NCBI RefSeq assembly: GCF_026153205.1
Contig: NZ_JAPFBW010000036.1
Span: 1-61,489, forward strand
DNA from: Aquabacterium sp. A7-Y
Lineage (GTDB): Bacteria; Pseudomonadota; Gammaproteobacteria; Burkholderiales; Burkholderiaceae_C
DNA length: 61,489 nucleotides
Direction: 5' to 3'
A program made the position numbers and the translations under genes. Shown piece by piece: positions 51,984 through 61,489 of this stretch (within the stretch, counting starts at the first letter, position 1; every line of letters begins with the position of its first letter). The notes beneath the pieces were generated by a model. The model saw only the letters and a program-made list of their open reading frames with translations, was not told the DNA's origin and ran no database searches.

Positions 51984-53131
51984 CGCGAGCGAAGATAGGC
52001 GCGCCAGCCGCCGTGCGCGCTGATGTTCCGCGCATCATGCAGCGCCCACGGCTCGCAGATGAAGCCCTTGACCCATTGTCCGTCGGCCAGCTCGATCGAC
52101 CCCAGGCCAAGCGGCGGCGGGATCAGCGCGACGTCGTGATCCCGGGCCGACTCCACGACGCGCCGCACCACCGGATCGATGGCCTCGGGCTGCGCCTGCA
52201 GCAAGACCTGCATCACCGCATGACGCTCGGCCACCCACGGCCCGTCGTAGAGCAGCCGCGCCACCTCGTGCAGCACCGAGATGTCGATGCGCTCGAGCGG
52301 CGCGGCCAGCGACTGCGCGTCACGCAGCGCCTGCTGCCAGGCTTCGCCATAGCCTTCATCGCCCGGCCACTGCGCCGAGAAGGGCACGCCCACGCGCGGC
52401 CCGCGGCCGAAGCTCGACGGCCGCAGTGCGAGATGCTGGAACGCGGGTGCGGCGTCGCCGCCATCGATCACCGCCATCACCGGTGCCGCGTCCTCGACCG
52501 TCAGCGCGAAAACCGACACCACGTCGAGCGTGCGGCAGGCCGGCACCACGCCCTGCGTGCCCACGCGCCCCGCCGTCGGCTTCAAGCCCACGATGTTGTT
52601 GAAGCCGGCCGCCACGCGGCCCGAGCCCGCGGTGTCGGTTCCGAGCGCGAAGGGCACCAGGCCGCGCGCCACCACCGAGGCCGAACCCGAACTCGAGCCG
52701 CCGCTCACGCGCTCGGCATCGAAGCTGTTCGGCACCTCGCCATAGGGCGAACGCGTACCGACGAGGCCAGTCGCAAACTGGTCTAGGTTGGTCTTGCCCA
52801 CCAACACGGCGCCGGCATCGAGCAGGCGCTGCACGCAGCTCGCGTGCTCGCCCGGCGTGTAGGCGAAGGCGGGGCAGGCTGCGGTGGTCGGCAAGCCGGC
52901 GACGTCGATGTTGTCCTTCACCGCGAATGGCACGCCGTACAGCGGCAGCTCGTCCGGCCTGCGGCCATGGAGGGCCTGCATCTGTGCGGCGATGAAGGCT
53001 TCGCCGCACAGCGTGATCCACGCCGGATCGTCTCCGCGGTGCTGCGCGCGCAGCGCATCGATGTGCTGCGGCGGCGTCAGCGCGCCATCACGATAGGCGC
53101 GCAGCAGCGCGTGGATGGTCAGCGGCTTCAT
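51980..53131 (-). CDS. atzF: Allophanate hydrolase (AtzF-like) with internal deletion
   Basis: 383 aa. Residues 1-~330 are an amidase-signature domain of the AtzF type: [20 protein letters not shown] (catalytic Lys ~72), [16 protein letters not shown] (cis-Ser ~146) and [20 protein letters not shown] (nucleophile Ser ~170). After VVESARDHD the frame goes directly to [35 protein letters not shown] and WRAYL, the very end of the AtzF C-terminal domain. The last ~120 residues of the amidase domain and most of the C-terminal domain are therefore missing, with the frame kept. Normal AtzF is about 600 aa. The deleted protein is probably inactive. Stop and start overlap the neighbours, so the operon is otherwise intact. 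Confidence 0.85.
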   Translation of the reverse strand: MKPLTIHALLRAYRDGALTPPQHIDALRAQHRGDDPAWITLCGEAFIAAQMQALHGRRPDELPLYGVPFAVKDNIDVAGLPTTAACPAFAYTPGEHASCVQRLLDAGAVLVGKTNLDQFATGLVGTRSPYGEVPNSFDAERVSGGSSSGSASVVARGLVPFALGTDTAGSGRVAAGFNNIVGLKPTAGRVGTQGVVPACRTLDVVSVFALTVEDAAPVMAVIDGGDAAPAFQHLALRPSSFGRGPRVGVPFSAQWPGDEGYGEAWQQALRDAQSLAAPLERIDISVLHEVARLLYDGPWVAERHAVMQVLLQAQPEAIDPVVRRVVESARDHDVALIPPPLGLGSIELADGQWVKGFICEPWALHDARNISAHGGWRAYLRSR

Positions 53132-53793
53132 CTTGGCAACGCGGCCAGCAGCCGCGCGCTCTGTGCCGTCCAGCCGACGATCGCGCCCTGTGCCCGGATC
53201 ATCGCCAGCGTCGCCGCCTTGAACTCGGGGAAGTAGCTCTCGGTGCCGTCCTCGACGAGCAGGCATTCGTAGCCGCGGTCGTTCGCTTCGCGCAGCGTGG
53301 TCTGCACGCAGACCTCGGTGGTGACGCCCATCACCACGAGCTGCGCGATGCCGCGGCGCTGCAGCTCGTCGTGTAGCGGTGTGGCGTAGAACGCGCCCTT
53401 GCCGGGCTTGTCGATCACGAGCTCGCCGTCGATGGCCGCCAGCGCCGGCACGATCTCGCTGCCCGGCTCGCCGGCGACGAGGATGCGGCCCATCGGCCCG
53501 CGGTCGCCGATGCGCAGCGACGGGTTGCCGCGCCGGCGCTTGGCCGCCGGGCAGTCCGACAGGTCCGGCCGGTGCGCCTCGCGCGTGTGCACGACGAAGC
53601 CGCCTGCGGCGCGCCATGCATGCAGCACGCCCTGCACCGCGGACACGATGGCCTGCAGCCGCGTGACGTCGTTGCCCAGCGTCTCGCCGAAGCCGCCGCG
53701 CTCGATGAAGTCGCGCTGCATGTCGATGATGACGAGCGCCGCGGTCTCGATCGAGAACCGGTATTCGAAGGGATCGGCGTCGAGAGTGATCAA
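53128..53793 (-). CDS. Isochorismatase-like cysteine hydrolase (1)
   Basis: A 221-aa member of the isochorismatase/N-carbamoyl amidohydrolase fold. Catalytic triad Asp in [11 protein letters not shown], Lys in [12 protein letters not shown] and nucleophilic Cys in [18 protein letters not shown]. Relatives include biuret hydrolase, N-carbamoylsarcosine amidase and RutB. The likely start is a TTG at 53793 overlapping the ATPase stop (TTGA). A second, similar enzyme lies at 55313-55999 in the same operon. Its substrate is probably a small amide such as biuret or a carbamoylated compound, by context. Confidence 0.85.
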   Translation of the reverse strand: MITLDADPFEYRFSIETAALVIIDMQRDFIERGGFGETLGNDVTRLQAIVSAVQGVLHAWRAAGGFVVHTREAHRPDLSDCPAAKRRRGNPSLRIGDRGPMGRILVAGEPGSEIVPALAAIDGELVIDKPGKGAFYATPLHDELQRRGIAQLVVMGVTTEVCVQTTLREANDRGYECLLVEDGTESYFPEFKAATLAMIRAQGAIVGWTAQSARLLAALPR

Positions 53794-55316
53794 GCCGCCT
53801 CCTGCGCCGCATGAGCGCGGCCGCCCATGAAGCTGCCGAGCACTTGCCGCTCGGCCTGCGCGGCATCGGTCTCGTGCACGATGCGGCCTTCGCTCATCAC
53901 GACGATGCGGTCGGCCAGCATGAGCAACTCGTCGAGGTCTTCGCTCACCAGCAGCACCGCAGCGCCTGCGTTGCGCGCCGCCGTCAGGCGGGCGTGGATC
54001 TCGGCCACGGCGGCGAAGTCGAGCCCGAACACCGGGTTGCTCACGAGCAGCAAGCGCGCATCGTCGCTGAGCTCGCGCGCCAGCACGGCGCGCTGCACAT
54101 TGCCCCCGGACAGCGAGCGGATGGCCGCGCCGGGCCCTTGCGTCTTCACGCCGTAGTCGCCGATCAAGGCTTGCGCGCGGCGGCGCACCGCGCGCCAGCG
54201 CATCCATCCCCAGCGCGAAGCGGGCGCCTCGTCGAAGCTGCGCAGCGCGATGTTGTGCGCGACGCTCAGCTCGCCGACGCAGGCATTGCGCAGCGGCTCC
54301 TCGGGCAGTCCGCGTACCTTCAATACCCGGTTCTCGCGGCGCGTCGCATGAAACGGCTGGCCATCCACCCTCACCTCCCCGCCTTCGCGGGCACGCTGGC
54401 CGCTGAGCGCTTCCATCAGCTCGCGTTGGCCGTTGCCTGACACGCCGGCCACACCCACAATCTCGCCCGCGCGCACCACGAGATCGAGCCGGCGCACCGC
54501 CGGCTCGCCGCGGTCGCCACGCACCTGCAGCGCGTGAATGCCTAACCTGGCCTCCCCCTCCGCGCGCGGCTCGCGCTGCAGTGTCTTCACCGCGCCGCGC
54601 GCCTCGCCGACCATCGCGGCCGCGAGCTGCTGCGGCGTGCTTTGTGCCACCGGCATGCTCGCCACCAGCTGGCCCCGCCGCAGCACGCTCACATCGTCGG
54701 CATAGGCCGTCACCTCGCGAAACTTGTGAGTGATCAGCACGATGCTGCAGTCGCCCGCGTGCGCGCGCTCGCGCAAGGCGCAGAGCACTTCGTCGGCCTC
54801 CCGCGGCGTGAGCACCGAGGTCGGCTCGTCGAGGATCAGGAGCTTCGGCCGCAGGAACAGCTGCTTGAGGATTTCGAGCTTCTGCTTCTCGCCGGCCGAG
54901 AGGTCCAGCGGCGTCGCATCCGGGTCCAGCCTGAACGGCGCGCTCGCCATGAAGGCGTCGAGCTCGGCGCGCGCCGCCTTCCAGTCGATGAGGGCCTTCA
55001 GGTGCCCGCGCGCGAGCAGCAGGTTCTCGGCCACCGTCATGCCGGGCACCACGGTGAAGTGCTGGTAGACCATGCCAATGCCGAGGTCGCGCGCGGCGGC
55101 CGGCGAATGGATCTCGCGCTCGCGGCCGTCGACCATCACCGCGCCGTCGTCGGCGCGGTAGTAGCCGACGATGCACTTCACCAGCGTGCTCTTGCCGGCG
55201 CCGTTCTCGCCGAGCAGCGCCTGCACCGAGCCCGGCCGCACGGTGAGCGAAACGCCATCGAGCGCCGTGAAGGCGCCGAAGCGCTTGGTGAGATTGAAGG
55301 TCTCGAGCTGCATCAC
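53790..55316 (-). CDS. ABC transporter ATP-binding protein, double domain (BMP/nucleoside type)
   Basis: A 508-aa protein of two fused ABC domains. The first has Walker [15 protein letters not shown], signature [15 protein letters not shown] and Walker [16 protein letters not shown]. The second has a degenerate Walker A ([10 protein letters not shown]), signature [16 protein letters not shown] and an altered Walker B ([12 protein letters not shown]). This asymmetry is typical of the YufO/RbsA-like ATPases that serve BMP-family importers. It sits between the two hydrolase genes, all with four-base stop/start overlaps. Confidence 0.93.
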   Translation of the reverse strand: MMQLETFNLTKRFGAFTALDGVSLTVRPGSVQALLGENGAGKSTLVKCIVGYYRADDGAVMVDGREREIHSPAAARDLGIGMVYQHFTVVPGMTVAENLLLARGHLKALIDWKAARAELDAFMASAPFRLDPDATPLDLSAGEKQKLEILKQLFLRPKLLILDEPTSVLTPREADEVLCALRERAHAGDCSIVLITHKFREVTAYADDVSVLRRGQLVASMPVAQSTPQQLAAAMVGEARGAVKTLQREPRAEGEARLGIHALQVRGDRGEPAVRRLDLVVRAGEIVGVAGVSGNGQRELMEALSGQRAREGGEVRVDGQPFHATRRENRVLKVRGLPEEPLRNACVGELSVAHNIALRSFDEAPASRWGWMRWRAVRRRAQALIGDYGVKTQGPGAAIRSLSGGNVQRAVLARELSDDARLLLVSNPVFGLDFAAVAEIHARLTAARNAGAAVLLVSEDLDELLMLADRIVVMSEGRIVHETDAAQAERQVLGSFMGGRAHAAQEAA

Positions 55317-55999
55317 AGAACCTCGATGGCTTCGAGCACCTGTTCGGACGATGACACGGCGCCGAACACGCCGCCTTGCATCTTGATCATCTTCAACGCC
55401 GCCTCATGGTTGCCGCGGTCGGTGGCGCCGGTGCAGTCTTCAAGCATCAGGCACTCGAAGCCGCGGTCGTTGGCCTCGCGCATCGTCGTGTGGACGCACA
55501 CGTCGGTCGTGATGCCGGTGAGGATGAGGTTGCGGATGCCGCGCGTGTGCAGGATGAGCTCGAGGTCGGTGGCGCAGAACGAGCCCTTGCCGGGCTTGTC
55601 GATGACGGGCTCGCCGGGCAGCGGCGCCAGCTCGGGAATGAGCTCCCAGCCCGGCTCCCCGCGCACCAGGATGCGCCCGCAGGGCCCCGGGTCCCCGATG
55701 CCCGCGCCGACGCGCTGCGAGCGCCAGCGCTTGTTGGCCGGCAGGTCGGCGAGATCTGGGCGATGGCCCTCCCGCGTGTGGATGACGTGGAAGCCCTTGG
55801 CACGCATCGCGGCGAGCAGCTTCCCGATCGGCTCGATCGGCGCGCGCGTGAGCGAGAGGTCGTAGCCCATCGCATCGACATAGCCGCCGATGCCGCAGAA
55901 GTCGGTCTGCATGTCGATGATGACGAGCGCCGTGTTCTGCGGCCGCAGGTCGCCATCGTAGGGCCAGGGGTAGGGATCGGCGGCCAACGTGAGGCTCAT
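55313..55999 (-). CDS. Isochorismatase-like cysteine hydrolase (2)
   Basis: A 228-aa paralogue of the enzyme at 53128. Triad Asp in [18 protein letters not shown], Lys in [12 protein letters not shown] and Cys in [18 protein letters not shown]. The first third ([18 protein letters not shown]) is close to biuret hydrolase/RutB-like enzymes. ATG 55999 overlaps the permease stop. Two cysteine hydrolases in one operon suggest sequential hydrolysis of two amide bonds or two related substrates. Confidence 0.9.
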   Translation of the reverse strand: MSLTLAADPYPWPYDGDLRPQNTALVIIDMQTDFCGIGGYVDAMGYDLSLTRAPIEPIGKLLAAMRAKGFHVIHTREGHRPDLADLPANKRWRSQRVGAGIGDPGPCGRILVRGEPGWELIPELAPLPGEPVIDKPGKGSFCATDLELILHTRGIRNLILTGITTDVCVHTTMREANDRGFECLMLEDCTGATDRGNHEAALKMIKMQGGVFGAVSSSEQVLEAIEVL

Positions 56000-56904
56000 C
56001 GGGACACTCCCAGTTCGATCGGCGCACCCTTCAGCGAACGCTGCGGCGAGCAGGTGGCGACGAGGATGCCGAGCGTCAGTGCGTACGGCATCGCGTTGAA
56101 GAGGTAGTAGCCGCCGCTGATGCCCACCGACTGCAGCGCCGGCCCCACCGCGGCGGCGCCGCCGAAGAGCAGCGCCGCCCACAGGCAGCGCATGGGGCTC
56201 CAGCGCGCGAAGATCACCAGCGCCACGGCGATGAGGCCCTGGCCGCTGGACAGACCCTCGTTCCAGCTGCCTGGGTAGAACAGCGACAGCGACGCACCGC
56301 CCAGCCCCGCAATCACGCCGCCTGCCGCGGTGGCGGCGATGCGCACGGCGTTCACCGAGTAGCCGAGCGCCTTGGCCGCATCGCTCGAATCGCCGGCCAT
56401 GCGCACGACGAGGCCGAAGCGCGTGTTCGCCAGGCCCCAGCGCAGCAGCAGCGCGAGCGCCACGCCAAGCGGGAACAGGGCGTTGATCGACAGCGCCGAC
56501 TGCACCTGCGGCGAACTGCTCCACGCCCCGAGTGCGATCGACGGGATTTGCGGCGCCTGCGGCTGGATCAGCGGCTTGCCCAGGTAGAACGCGAGGCCGG
56601 CGCCAAGCAGCATCAGCGCGATGCCGGTGGCGATGTCCGACACGTGCGGCAGCGAGCAGATCAGCCCGTGCAGCAGCGCGAGCAGCCCGCCGCTGGCCGC
56701 GGCGGCGAGCACGCCGAGCCACGGCGAGCCGCTGGCGTAGGCAGCGGCGAACCCGGCCATCGCCGACAGCACCAGCACGCCTTCGAGCCCGAGGTTGATG
56801 CGGCCGGACTTCTCGGTGAGGCATTCGCCGAGGCTGACGAAGAGGAACGGCGTGCCCACGCGCACGGCACCGCCGACGATGGCGAGCGACAGCTCCAGGA
56901 TCAT
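55996..56904 (-). CDS. ABC transporter permease (BMP/nucleoside type, second)
   Basis: A 302-aa inner-membrane permease of the BPD_transp_2 family with about 8-9 helices. It starts [20 protein letters not shown] and carries the [20 protein letters not shown] motif characteristic of YufQ/NupC-type permeases, plus [19 protein letters not shown]. Pairs with the permease at 56901-58013, with a four-base overlap. Confidence 0.93.
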   Translation of the reverse strand: MILELSLAIVGGAVRVGTPFLFVSLGECLTEKSGRINLGLEGVLVLSAMAGFAAAYASGSPWLGVLAAAASGGLLALLHGLICSLPHVSDIATGIALMLLGAGLAFYLGKPLIQPQAPQIPSIALGAWSSSPQVQSALSINALFPLGVALALLLRWGLANTRFGLVVRMAGDSSDAAKALGYSVNAVRIAATAAGGVIAGLGGASLSLFYPGSWNEGLSSGQGLIAVALVIFARWSPMRCLWAALLFGGAAAVGPALQSVGISGGYYLFNAMPYALTLGILVATCSPQRSLKGAPIELGVSR

Positions 56905-58013
56905 GACGCCTCCTTCGCCCGCGGCCACACGAGCTTGAGCCGCACCGCCGCCGGCATCTCGATCTGGAACAGCCGCCCGCGCAGCGCCTCGCTGGCGAGG
57001 ATGAGCACGAAGGCGATGCTCTGCAGCACGAGCACCGAGGCATCGGGCAGGTCGAGCCGCCTCTGCAGCAGGCTACCCGCGGCGCCAAAGCCGCCGAACA
57101 GCAGCGCCACCGGCGGAATCGAGAACGGCTGGTGTCGAGCGACGAAGGACACGAGGATGCCGGTGTAGCCCAGTCCCGCGATCACCGACGCATTGGCCGC
57201 CGTGTGCACCGCCGCCACCTCGATGCCGCCGGCCAGGCCCGCGGCCGCACCGCCGAGCGCGCAGGCGGTGACGATCAACCGGTTCGTCGGCAGGCCGACG
57301 AAGCGCGCCGCACGCGCATTGCCGCCCACCACGCGCAGCGCGAAGCCGTGCGTCGTGAACATCAGCCACACGCCGGCGGCCACACACAGCACCACGCCCC
57401 ACACGAGGCCCCAGTGCACGTCACCGAGGAGGCTGTCCGGCGCGATGGCACCGATGCGCAGGCCTTCTGCCAGCGGCCTCGTCGATGGCTTGTTCAGGCT
57501 CGCGGGGTCGCGCATAGGCCCTTCGACGAAGTGCTTGAACAGCGCGATGCCGATGTAGCCGAGCAAGAGGCTCGAGATCGTCTCGTTCACGCCGCGCCAT
57601 TGGCGCAGGGCGCCGGCGAGCGCGATCCACGCCGCGCCGGCGAGCGCCGCGGCAAGCAGCACGCAGGCCGTCCCCCCCGCGCCGTTGGGCAGCGGCAGGA
57701 GGTACGGCAGCCCCGCGCAGCCGAGCGCGCCCAGCACCAGTGCGCCCTCCCCTCCGATGACGGTGAGGCCGGCGCGCGCCGGCAAAGCCACGCACAGCGC
57801 CGTGAGCATCAGCGGCGCCGCCCGCTGCAGCGTGTTCTGCCACGAGAACGCGTCGCCGAACGCGCCCTTGAACAGCAGCAGCCACGCATCGACCGGATTC
57901 GCGCCGGAGAAGTGCACGAATACGCCGAACAGCAACAGCGCACCGCCGAGGGCGAGCACGGGCAAGGCGACGGTCTCGGCCGCCGCATGCCAGGGACGTG
58001 GGCCGCGTGCCAT
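56901..58013 (-). CDS. ABC transporter permease (BMP/nucleoside type, first)
   Basis: A 370-aa permease starting [20 protein letters not shown], with ~9 transmembrane helices. Family marks are [37 protein letters not shown] and [20 protein letters not shown]. Length matches YufP-type permeases. ATG 58013 lies four bases after the stop of the binding-protein gene. Confidence 0.92.
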   Translation of the reverse strand: MARGPRPWHAAAETVALPVLALGGALLLFGVFVHFSGANPVDAWLLLFKGAFGDAFSWQNTLQRAAPLMLTALCVALPARAGLTVIGGEGALVLGALGCAGLPYLLPLPNGAGGTACVLLAAALAGAAWIALAGALRQWRGVNETISSLLLGYIGIALFKHFVEGPMRDPASLNKPSTRPLAEGLRIGAIAPDSLLGDVHWGLVWGVVLCVAAGVWLMFTTHGFALRVVGGNARAARFVGLPTNRLIVTACALGGAAAGLAGGIEVAAVHTAANASVIAGLGYTGILVSFVARHQPFSIPPVALLFGGFGAAGSLLQRRLDLPDASVLVLQSIAFVLILASEALRGRLFQIEMPAAVRLKLVWPRAKEAS

Positions 58014-58017
58014 GGCC

Positions 58018-59127
58018 TCAGACGGATCCGACGACACCTTCGACAAGGTAGTTCATCGACTCGAGCTCGAGGTCGGTCTGCTTGAGCGTCTTGCCCTTCG
58101 CGATGACGACCTTGCCGGTGTTGTCCTTCAACTCGCCCTTGAAGATGTCGAAACTGCCGGCCATCATCGCGGCCTTCACGCCGTCGGCGTTCTTGCGCGC
58201 GGCCTCGCTGACCATCGAACCATAGGGCGACGGCTTCACGAAGCCCTCCTTCAGGCCGCCGCGCACGAAGTTGGGATGCGGCTTGCCCGTCTGCGCTGCC
58301 TCGATGATCTGCTTGTAGGCGGTGAGCCAGTTCCACTCCGCACCGGTGAGGTAGGCGTTGGGCGCGAGCTTGGCCTGGCTTGCATGGTAGCCGCAGACCA
58401 TCTTGCCGCGCTTGGCGGCCGTCTCGACCACCACCTTCGGCCCGTCGACGTGCATGGTGAACACGTCCACGCCCTGGTCGGCCAGGCTGTTCGTCGCCTC
58501 GGCCTCCTTCACCGGCATGGCCCAGTCGCCGGTGAAGATCACCGTCGTCGTGATCTTCGGGTCTACCGAGCGCGCGCCCAGGGTGAACGCGTTGATGTTG
58601 CGCAGCACCTGCGGTATGGGCTTGGCCGCGACGAAGCCGAGCTTCTTGCTCCTGCTCATATGGCCGGCGACGACGCCGTTCAGATACTGGCACTCGTCGA
58701 TGTAGCCGAAGAAGCTGCCGGCGTTCTTCGGGTGCTTGGACTCGTTCCACAGGCCGCCGCAGTGGGCAAAGCGTACGTTCGGGTTCTTCGGCGCCAGCGC
58801 GAGGATGTGCGGGTCGAAGTAGCCGAAGGAGGTGGGGAATAGCAGCGTCGCGCCGTCTTGCGCGATCATGCCCTGCATCGTCTTCTGCACCGCGGTGGTC
58901 TCGGGCACGTTCTCCTCCTCGACCACCTTCACGCCGGGCATCTTCTTCGCTTCGGCCGCCGCCTGCGCGTGCGCCTGGTTGTAGCCGAAGTCGTCCTTCG
59001 GGCCCACGTAGATGAAGCCCACGCTCAAGGTCTTCTGTGCGAAGACCATCGCCGGCCAGCCCGCCACTCCCAAGCCAACGCCACCCGCACCGATACCCCT
59101 GATCCACTCGCGCCGGTTCCAAGCCAT
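58018..59127 (-). CDS. BMP-family periplasmic substrate-binding protein
   Basis: A 369-aa binding protein of the BMP/PnrA (PF02608) family, the first gene of the import operon. The signal sequence has a twin-arginine-type N-region (MAWNRREWIRGIGAGGVGLG, cleavage after FAQ), so export may be through Tat. The mature protein starts TLSVGFIYVGPKDDFGYNQ and includes FATSFGYFDP-like (PTSFGYFDPHIL) and MHVDGPKVVVETAAKRGKMV segments that line the ligand cleft. BMP proteins bind nucleosides, purines or similar nitrogen heterocycles. Context points to a urea- or biuret-related compound. Confidence 0.92.
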   Translation of the reverse strand: MAWNRREWIRGIGAGGVGLGVAGWPAMVFAQKTLSVGFIYVGPKDDFGYNQAHAQAAAEAKKMPGVKVVEEENVPETTAVQKTMQGMIAQDGATLLFPTSFGYFDPHILALAPKNPNVRFAHCGGLWNESKHPKNAGSFFGYIDECQYLNGVVAGHMSRSKKLGFVAAKPIPQVLRNINAFTLGARSVDPKITTTVIFTGDWAMPVKEAEATNSLADQGVDVFTMHVDGPKVVVETAAKRGKMVCGYHASQAKLAPNAYLTGAEWNWLTAYKQIIEAAQTGKPHPNFVRGGLKEGFVKPSPYGSMVSEAARKNADGVKAAMMAGSFDIFKGELKDNTGKVVIAKGKTLKQTDLELESMNYLVEGVVGSV

Positions 59128-59165
59128 GTTCGCTGCTCCTGCTGAAAGTGCTCCTGGGATACCGG

Positions 59166-59181
59166 CTTGTATACATGCAAG
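59166..59181 (-). promoter_or_regulatory. Putative GntR operator upstream of the BMP operon
   Basis: CTTGTATACATGCAAG: outer CTTG/CAAG symmetric, with the central TGTATACA-type sequence typical of FadR-subfamily GntR operators. It lies 39 bases before the binding-protein start, a good place for repression by the operon's own GntR protein. Confidence 0.5.
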
Positions 59182-59379
59182 ACATGGGCCATCCTCGATC
59201 AGCGTCTGCTCGCAGGTTTTCATGCGGTATCACGCGAGGGCCCAGGTGAGCTCGCACTGTTTGAAGGCGCCGAACCACTCCAGGGCAGTGCGAGCGCCCC
59301 AGCGCGGGGCGCCAGGGGCAACCTACGCTGCGAGACGAGGTTCGACCCGCATGGACCAGTCGCTATCCTGGCGCTTTCA

Positions 59380-59600
59380 TTTGATCGCCTCGCGGGGCAC
59401 CTGACGCTGCCCGGCGAGGTAATCGGCCATGGCTTGGGCCTCGCTGTAGCCTTCTACGCCGGTTCCGCCGCTGACGATCACGCGCTTGAACATCCTTGCC
59501 GGTACAGCTCGGCGGCCTTGTCCAACCGCGCCCACGGCCGTTCCGAAGGCTTGCCATCGGGCATCACCTCGGAACCCAACACGACGCCCACATCGCTGGC
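59380..59600 (-). pseudogene. DUF218 (YdcF/SanA-like) relic, frameshifted
   Basis: On the minus strand one frame reads ASDVGVVLGSEVMPDGKPSE and RPWARLDKAAELYRQG. A one-base shift then leads to FKRVIVSGGTGVEGYSEAQA and MADYLAGQRQVPREAIK. These are adjacent parts of DUF218 membrane proteins. Both ends are missing and the frame is broken. Confidence 0.75.
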
Positions 59601-59601
59601 T

Positions 59602-59971
59602 TGGACGTCATCGTTCAAACCGTCGCGCGGTCGCACCTGTTGTGGCGTAACCAACAATCCGACATGGGGAAGACGCTCACGGGGCTCACGTCGGCCGACG
59701 ACCCGGACGGCGAGCCGAAGGAACACAGCTTCGACGAGACCGAGTTCCCGAAGTTGCTGCAGTGGATCGGCGCGGCCAATGGCACCCGGTGCTTCCTGCT
59801 GCCCCCCCCGCGGCACACGATGGCGGCGTGCGGCTCCCGGTTGACAACCTGTCGTTCTTCGACCCGAACACCGGGGCCCTCAGCAGCCCCCGCGCCAACG
59901 TCTTGGCCAACTGTCTGGAAGCCTACTTCCGCACCGAGAAGATCCGCAACGCCTACAGAACCGAACCGTAG
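59602..59971 (+). pseudogene. Frameshifted gene fragment of unknown family
   Basis: The first frame reads DMGKTLTGLTSADDPDGEPK, HSFDETEFPKLLQWIGAANG and TRCFLLPPP. At a run of eight C bases (~59803-59811) the frame shifts and continues GGVRLPVDNLSFFDPNTGAL, SSPRANVLANCLEAYFRTEK and IRNAYRTEP to a stop. The joined protein looks genuine but I do not recognise it. Its position beside an IS element and DUF218 debris suggests a discarded mobile-element gene. Confidence 0.45.
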
Positions 59972-60289
59972 AATCGCGTGATCCTGCGGGCAGAGAAGTT
60001 CAAAGTCTGAAGAGCGCCGAACGGACACCGCCGGCGCTGCGCCGATCGCCGGCACTCGCCTTGCCCGTCCGATCGACGCGACCGATGGCGGATGGGGCCG
60101 GAAGCGAACCGTCTGCCCGCCGCGAGAGCGTCACACAACGCTGACCTGAGACGCCCCTCAACCCACTTCCGTTACGCGATCGCCCCGCCGAGGGGCCAGG
60201 CGGCGAGGAAGCGTGGTCAACGAGTAGGTCCCGGACGGTGGGACGGGTGGCGCAGGAGCATTGGCAGGAGGTGGCGTGCCTACATCGGA
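59972..60289. other. Gene-free stretch before the second IS701 copy
   Basis: About 320 bases with no gene or motif I can support. Confidence 0.5.
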
Positions 60290-61489
60290 CTAGTACTACA
60301 GTCGTACTAGAACTTTTCGCCGTAGCGCCGATAGTCGGCGGATGACTTGACTCGACAGAGGGCGCGATAAAGCGACCGAAGTTCAGGCAGTACCGTCACA
60401 AGTACAGCGCGAGGTGGAGCGGTGGGAGGCTCACTTGCAGCAGGTGAGCGAGGCGATCGGTGCGCGATTCGCGCGCTCGGAAGCGCGCACGCATGCAGCG
60501 GCCTATTTGCGCGGGCTGCTGCGGCCGGTGCAGCGCAAGAACGGGTGGCAACTGGCGGAGGCGGCCGGCGATGCCACGCCGGGGGCCATACAGCACTTGC
60601 TGAGTCGCTCGGTGTGGGATGCCGACGCGGTGCGAGATGATCTGCGCGACTACGTCGTGAAGCACCTGGGGCAACGCCAGGCGGTGCTGGTGGTCGACGA
60701 AACGGGCTTTCTCAAGAAGGGCCGGCACTCTGCGCGCGTGCAGCGTCAGTACAGCGGCACGGCCGGGCGCATCGAGAACTGCCAGATCGGCGTGTTCCTG
60801 GCCTATGTGAGCGAGCAGGGTCATGCCTTTATCGACCGCGAGCTTTACCTTCCCAAGAGCTGGACCGACGATCCTGATCGCTGCCGCAAGGCAGGGGTGC
60901 CACCCGAGCGGGCGTTCGCCACGAAGCCGCAGATAGCACAGCGCATGCTGCAGCGAGCCTTGCAAGCTGGGCTACCTTTTGGGTGGGTAGCCGGCGACGA
61001 GGTCTACGGCAATGACCGCAGCCTGCGCGTATGGCTGGAGCAGAACCAGCGCCCTTATGTCATGGCGATTGCCTCCAATAGTTATGTGATGCGCGAGAGC
61101 ACGCGCAACCAACATGCGGCGACTGCCTCGCAGGACATCCGGGCATCGCAGTGGCGGCGCCTGTCGGCCGGCGACGGCGCCAAGGGCCCCCGTTTGTACG
61201 ACTGGGCGTGGCTGCCCCTGCTCAGCTGGGGGACCGCCCTGCAGCGTGGGCTGCTGGTACGCCGCAGCCTGGGTGAGGCGGCTGAACTCGCCTACTACGC
61301 CGTCTACGCCCCCTTCCATACCCCGCTGCAGGTCTTGGCGCACGTGGCTGGCAGACGCTGGGCCATCGAAGAGTTGTTCGAAAACAGCAAGCAACTCGTT
61401 GGCCTCGACAAGTACGAGGTGCGCAGTTGGACCGGCTGGTATCGGCACATCACATTGGCCCTGTTGGCCCATGCCTGCCTGAGCGTCCT
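60290..61489 (+). mobile_element. IS701-family insertion sequence, copy 2, 5' part (right edge of window)
   Basis: The left end, CTAGTACTACAGTCGTACTA, begins near 60289. The element runs off the window end. It has the same orientation as copy 1 at the left edge, so the pair bounds about 60 kb as direct repeats. Confidence 0.85.
60414..61489 (+). CDS. IS701-family transposase, N-terminal part
   Basis: The frame is open from after a stop at 60350 to the window end. It contains YLRGLLRPVQRKNGWQLAEA, the catalytic-Asp segment VLVVDETGFLKKG, and the family block VQRQYSGTAGRIENCQIGVF. Compared with the relic at 29636-29776, which starts ATGGAAGCGACCGAAG, this copy reads GATAAAGCGACCGAAG, so the usual ATG is lost. 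A GTG at 60414 is the first alternative start but has no good ribosome binding site. The copy may therefore be poorly expressed. Everything after the start region is intact. Confidence 0.85.
   Translation, partial: MERWEAHLQQVSEAIGARFARSEARTHAAAYLRGLLRPVQRKNGWQLAEAAGDATPGAIQHLLSRSVWDADAVRDDLRDYVVKHLGQRQAVLVVDETGFLKKGRHSARVQRQYSGTAGRIENCQIGVFLAYVSEQGHAFIDRELYLPKSWTDDPDRCRKAGVPPERAFATKPQIAQRMLQRALQAGLPFGWVAGDEVYGNDRSLRVWLEQNQRPYVMAIASNSYVMRESTRNQHAATASQDIRASQWRRLSAGDGAKGPRLYDWAWLPLLSWGTALQRGLLVRRSLGEAAELAYYAVYAPFHTPLQVLAHVAGRRWAIEELFENSKQLVGLDKYEVRSWTGWYRHITLALLAHACLSV

Overview
High-GC chromosomal or large-replicon DNA from a beta-proteobacterium, most likely order Burkholderiales. This is judged from codon and GC bias, a PEP-CTERM protein, Burkholderiales-type small stress proteins, an arginine-deiminase cluster with Anr/FNR-like boxes, and an allophanate-hydrolase operon with a BMP-type transporter. 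No rRNA, tRNA or CRISPR array was recognised. Both window edges lie inside same-orientation, slightly different copies of one IS701-family element, which suggests a contig broken at repeats.

Layout. (1) 1-5.8 kb: IS701 3' part, a complete IS5-family element, a CsbD gene with a premature stop, a Crp-like regulator, an AI-2E-type transporter, an IS66 tnpB and a conjugation-gene (traF-like) relic. (2) 6.2-18.4 kb: a mosaic stress/envelope island of small proteins (two paralogous 117-aa membrane proteins, DUF1488, DUF883-like, hemerythrin, DUF4398 and OmpA lipoproteins), a GT4 glycosyltransferase, a second Crp-like regulator, a partial inverted duplicate of the first Crp gene and a Bax-inhibitor-1 membrane protein. 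A recurring palindrome built on GTGCGGT/ACCGCAC sits in several intergenic regions here. (3) 18.4-24.5 kb: IS66 and IS481 debris, a secreted ricin-type lectin, a PEP-CTERM protein followed by a tectonin-like propeller protein, and a truncated HAF-repeat protein. A structured stretch ends there in a strong terminator. (4) 24.6-31.3 kb: an accessory region with three copies of a ~185-295 bp repeat between mixed-orientation genes: a small membrane protein, an AraC regulator, a nitroreductase, an Imm35-like protein, the C-terminal end of a large helicase/nuclease cut by an IS701 relic, and an AT-richer orphan membrane protein.

(5) 31.3-50.3 kb: a coherent low-oxygen/stress block: acyl-CoA ligase, HlyD-FtsX-ABC exporter (permease frameshifted), arcA-arcB facing arcD-arcC, three universal-stress-protein genes, an FtsH protease, an MBL/beta-CASP RNase-like protein and a DUF4010/MgtC-type membrane protein. 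Eight 14-bp sites of the form TTG-N8-CAA, several close to the Anr/FNR consensus, lie upstream of these genes, so the block looks like one oxygen-responsive regulon.

(6) 50.3-59.2 kb: after IS66 relics, a tightly overlapping minus-strand operon: BMP-family binding protein, two permeases, cysteine hydrolase, double-domain ATPase, second cysteine hydrolase, allophanate hydrolase with an apparent internal deletion, AtzH/HpxZ-like protein and a GntR regulator. It probably imports and hydrolyses a urea/biuret/ureide-like nitrogen compound. (7) 59.3-61.5 kb: decayed DUF218 and mobile-element gene pieces, then the second IS701 copy.
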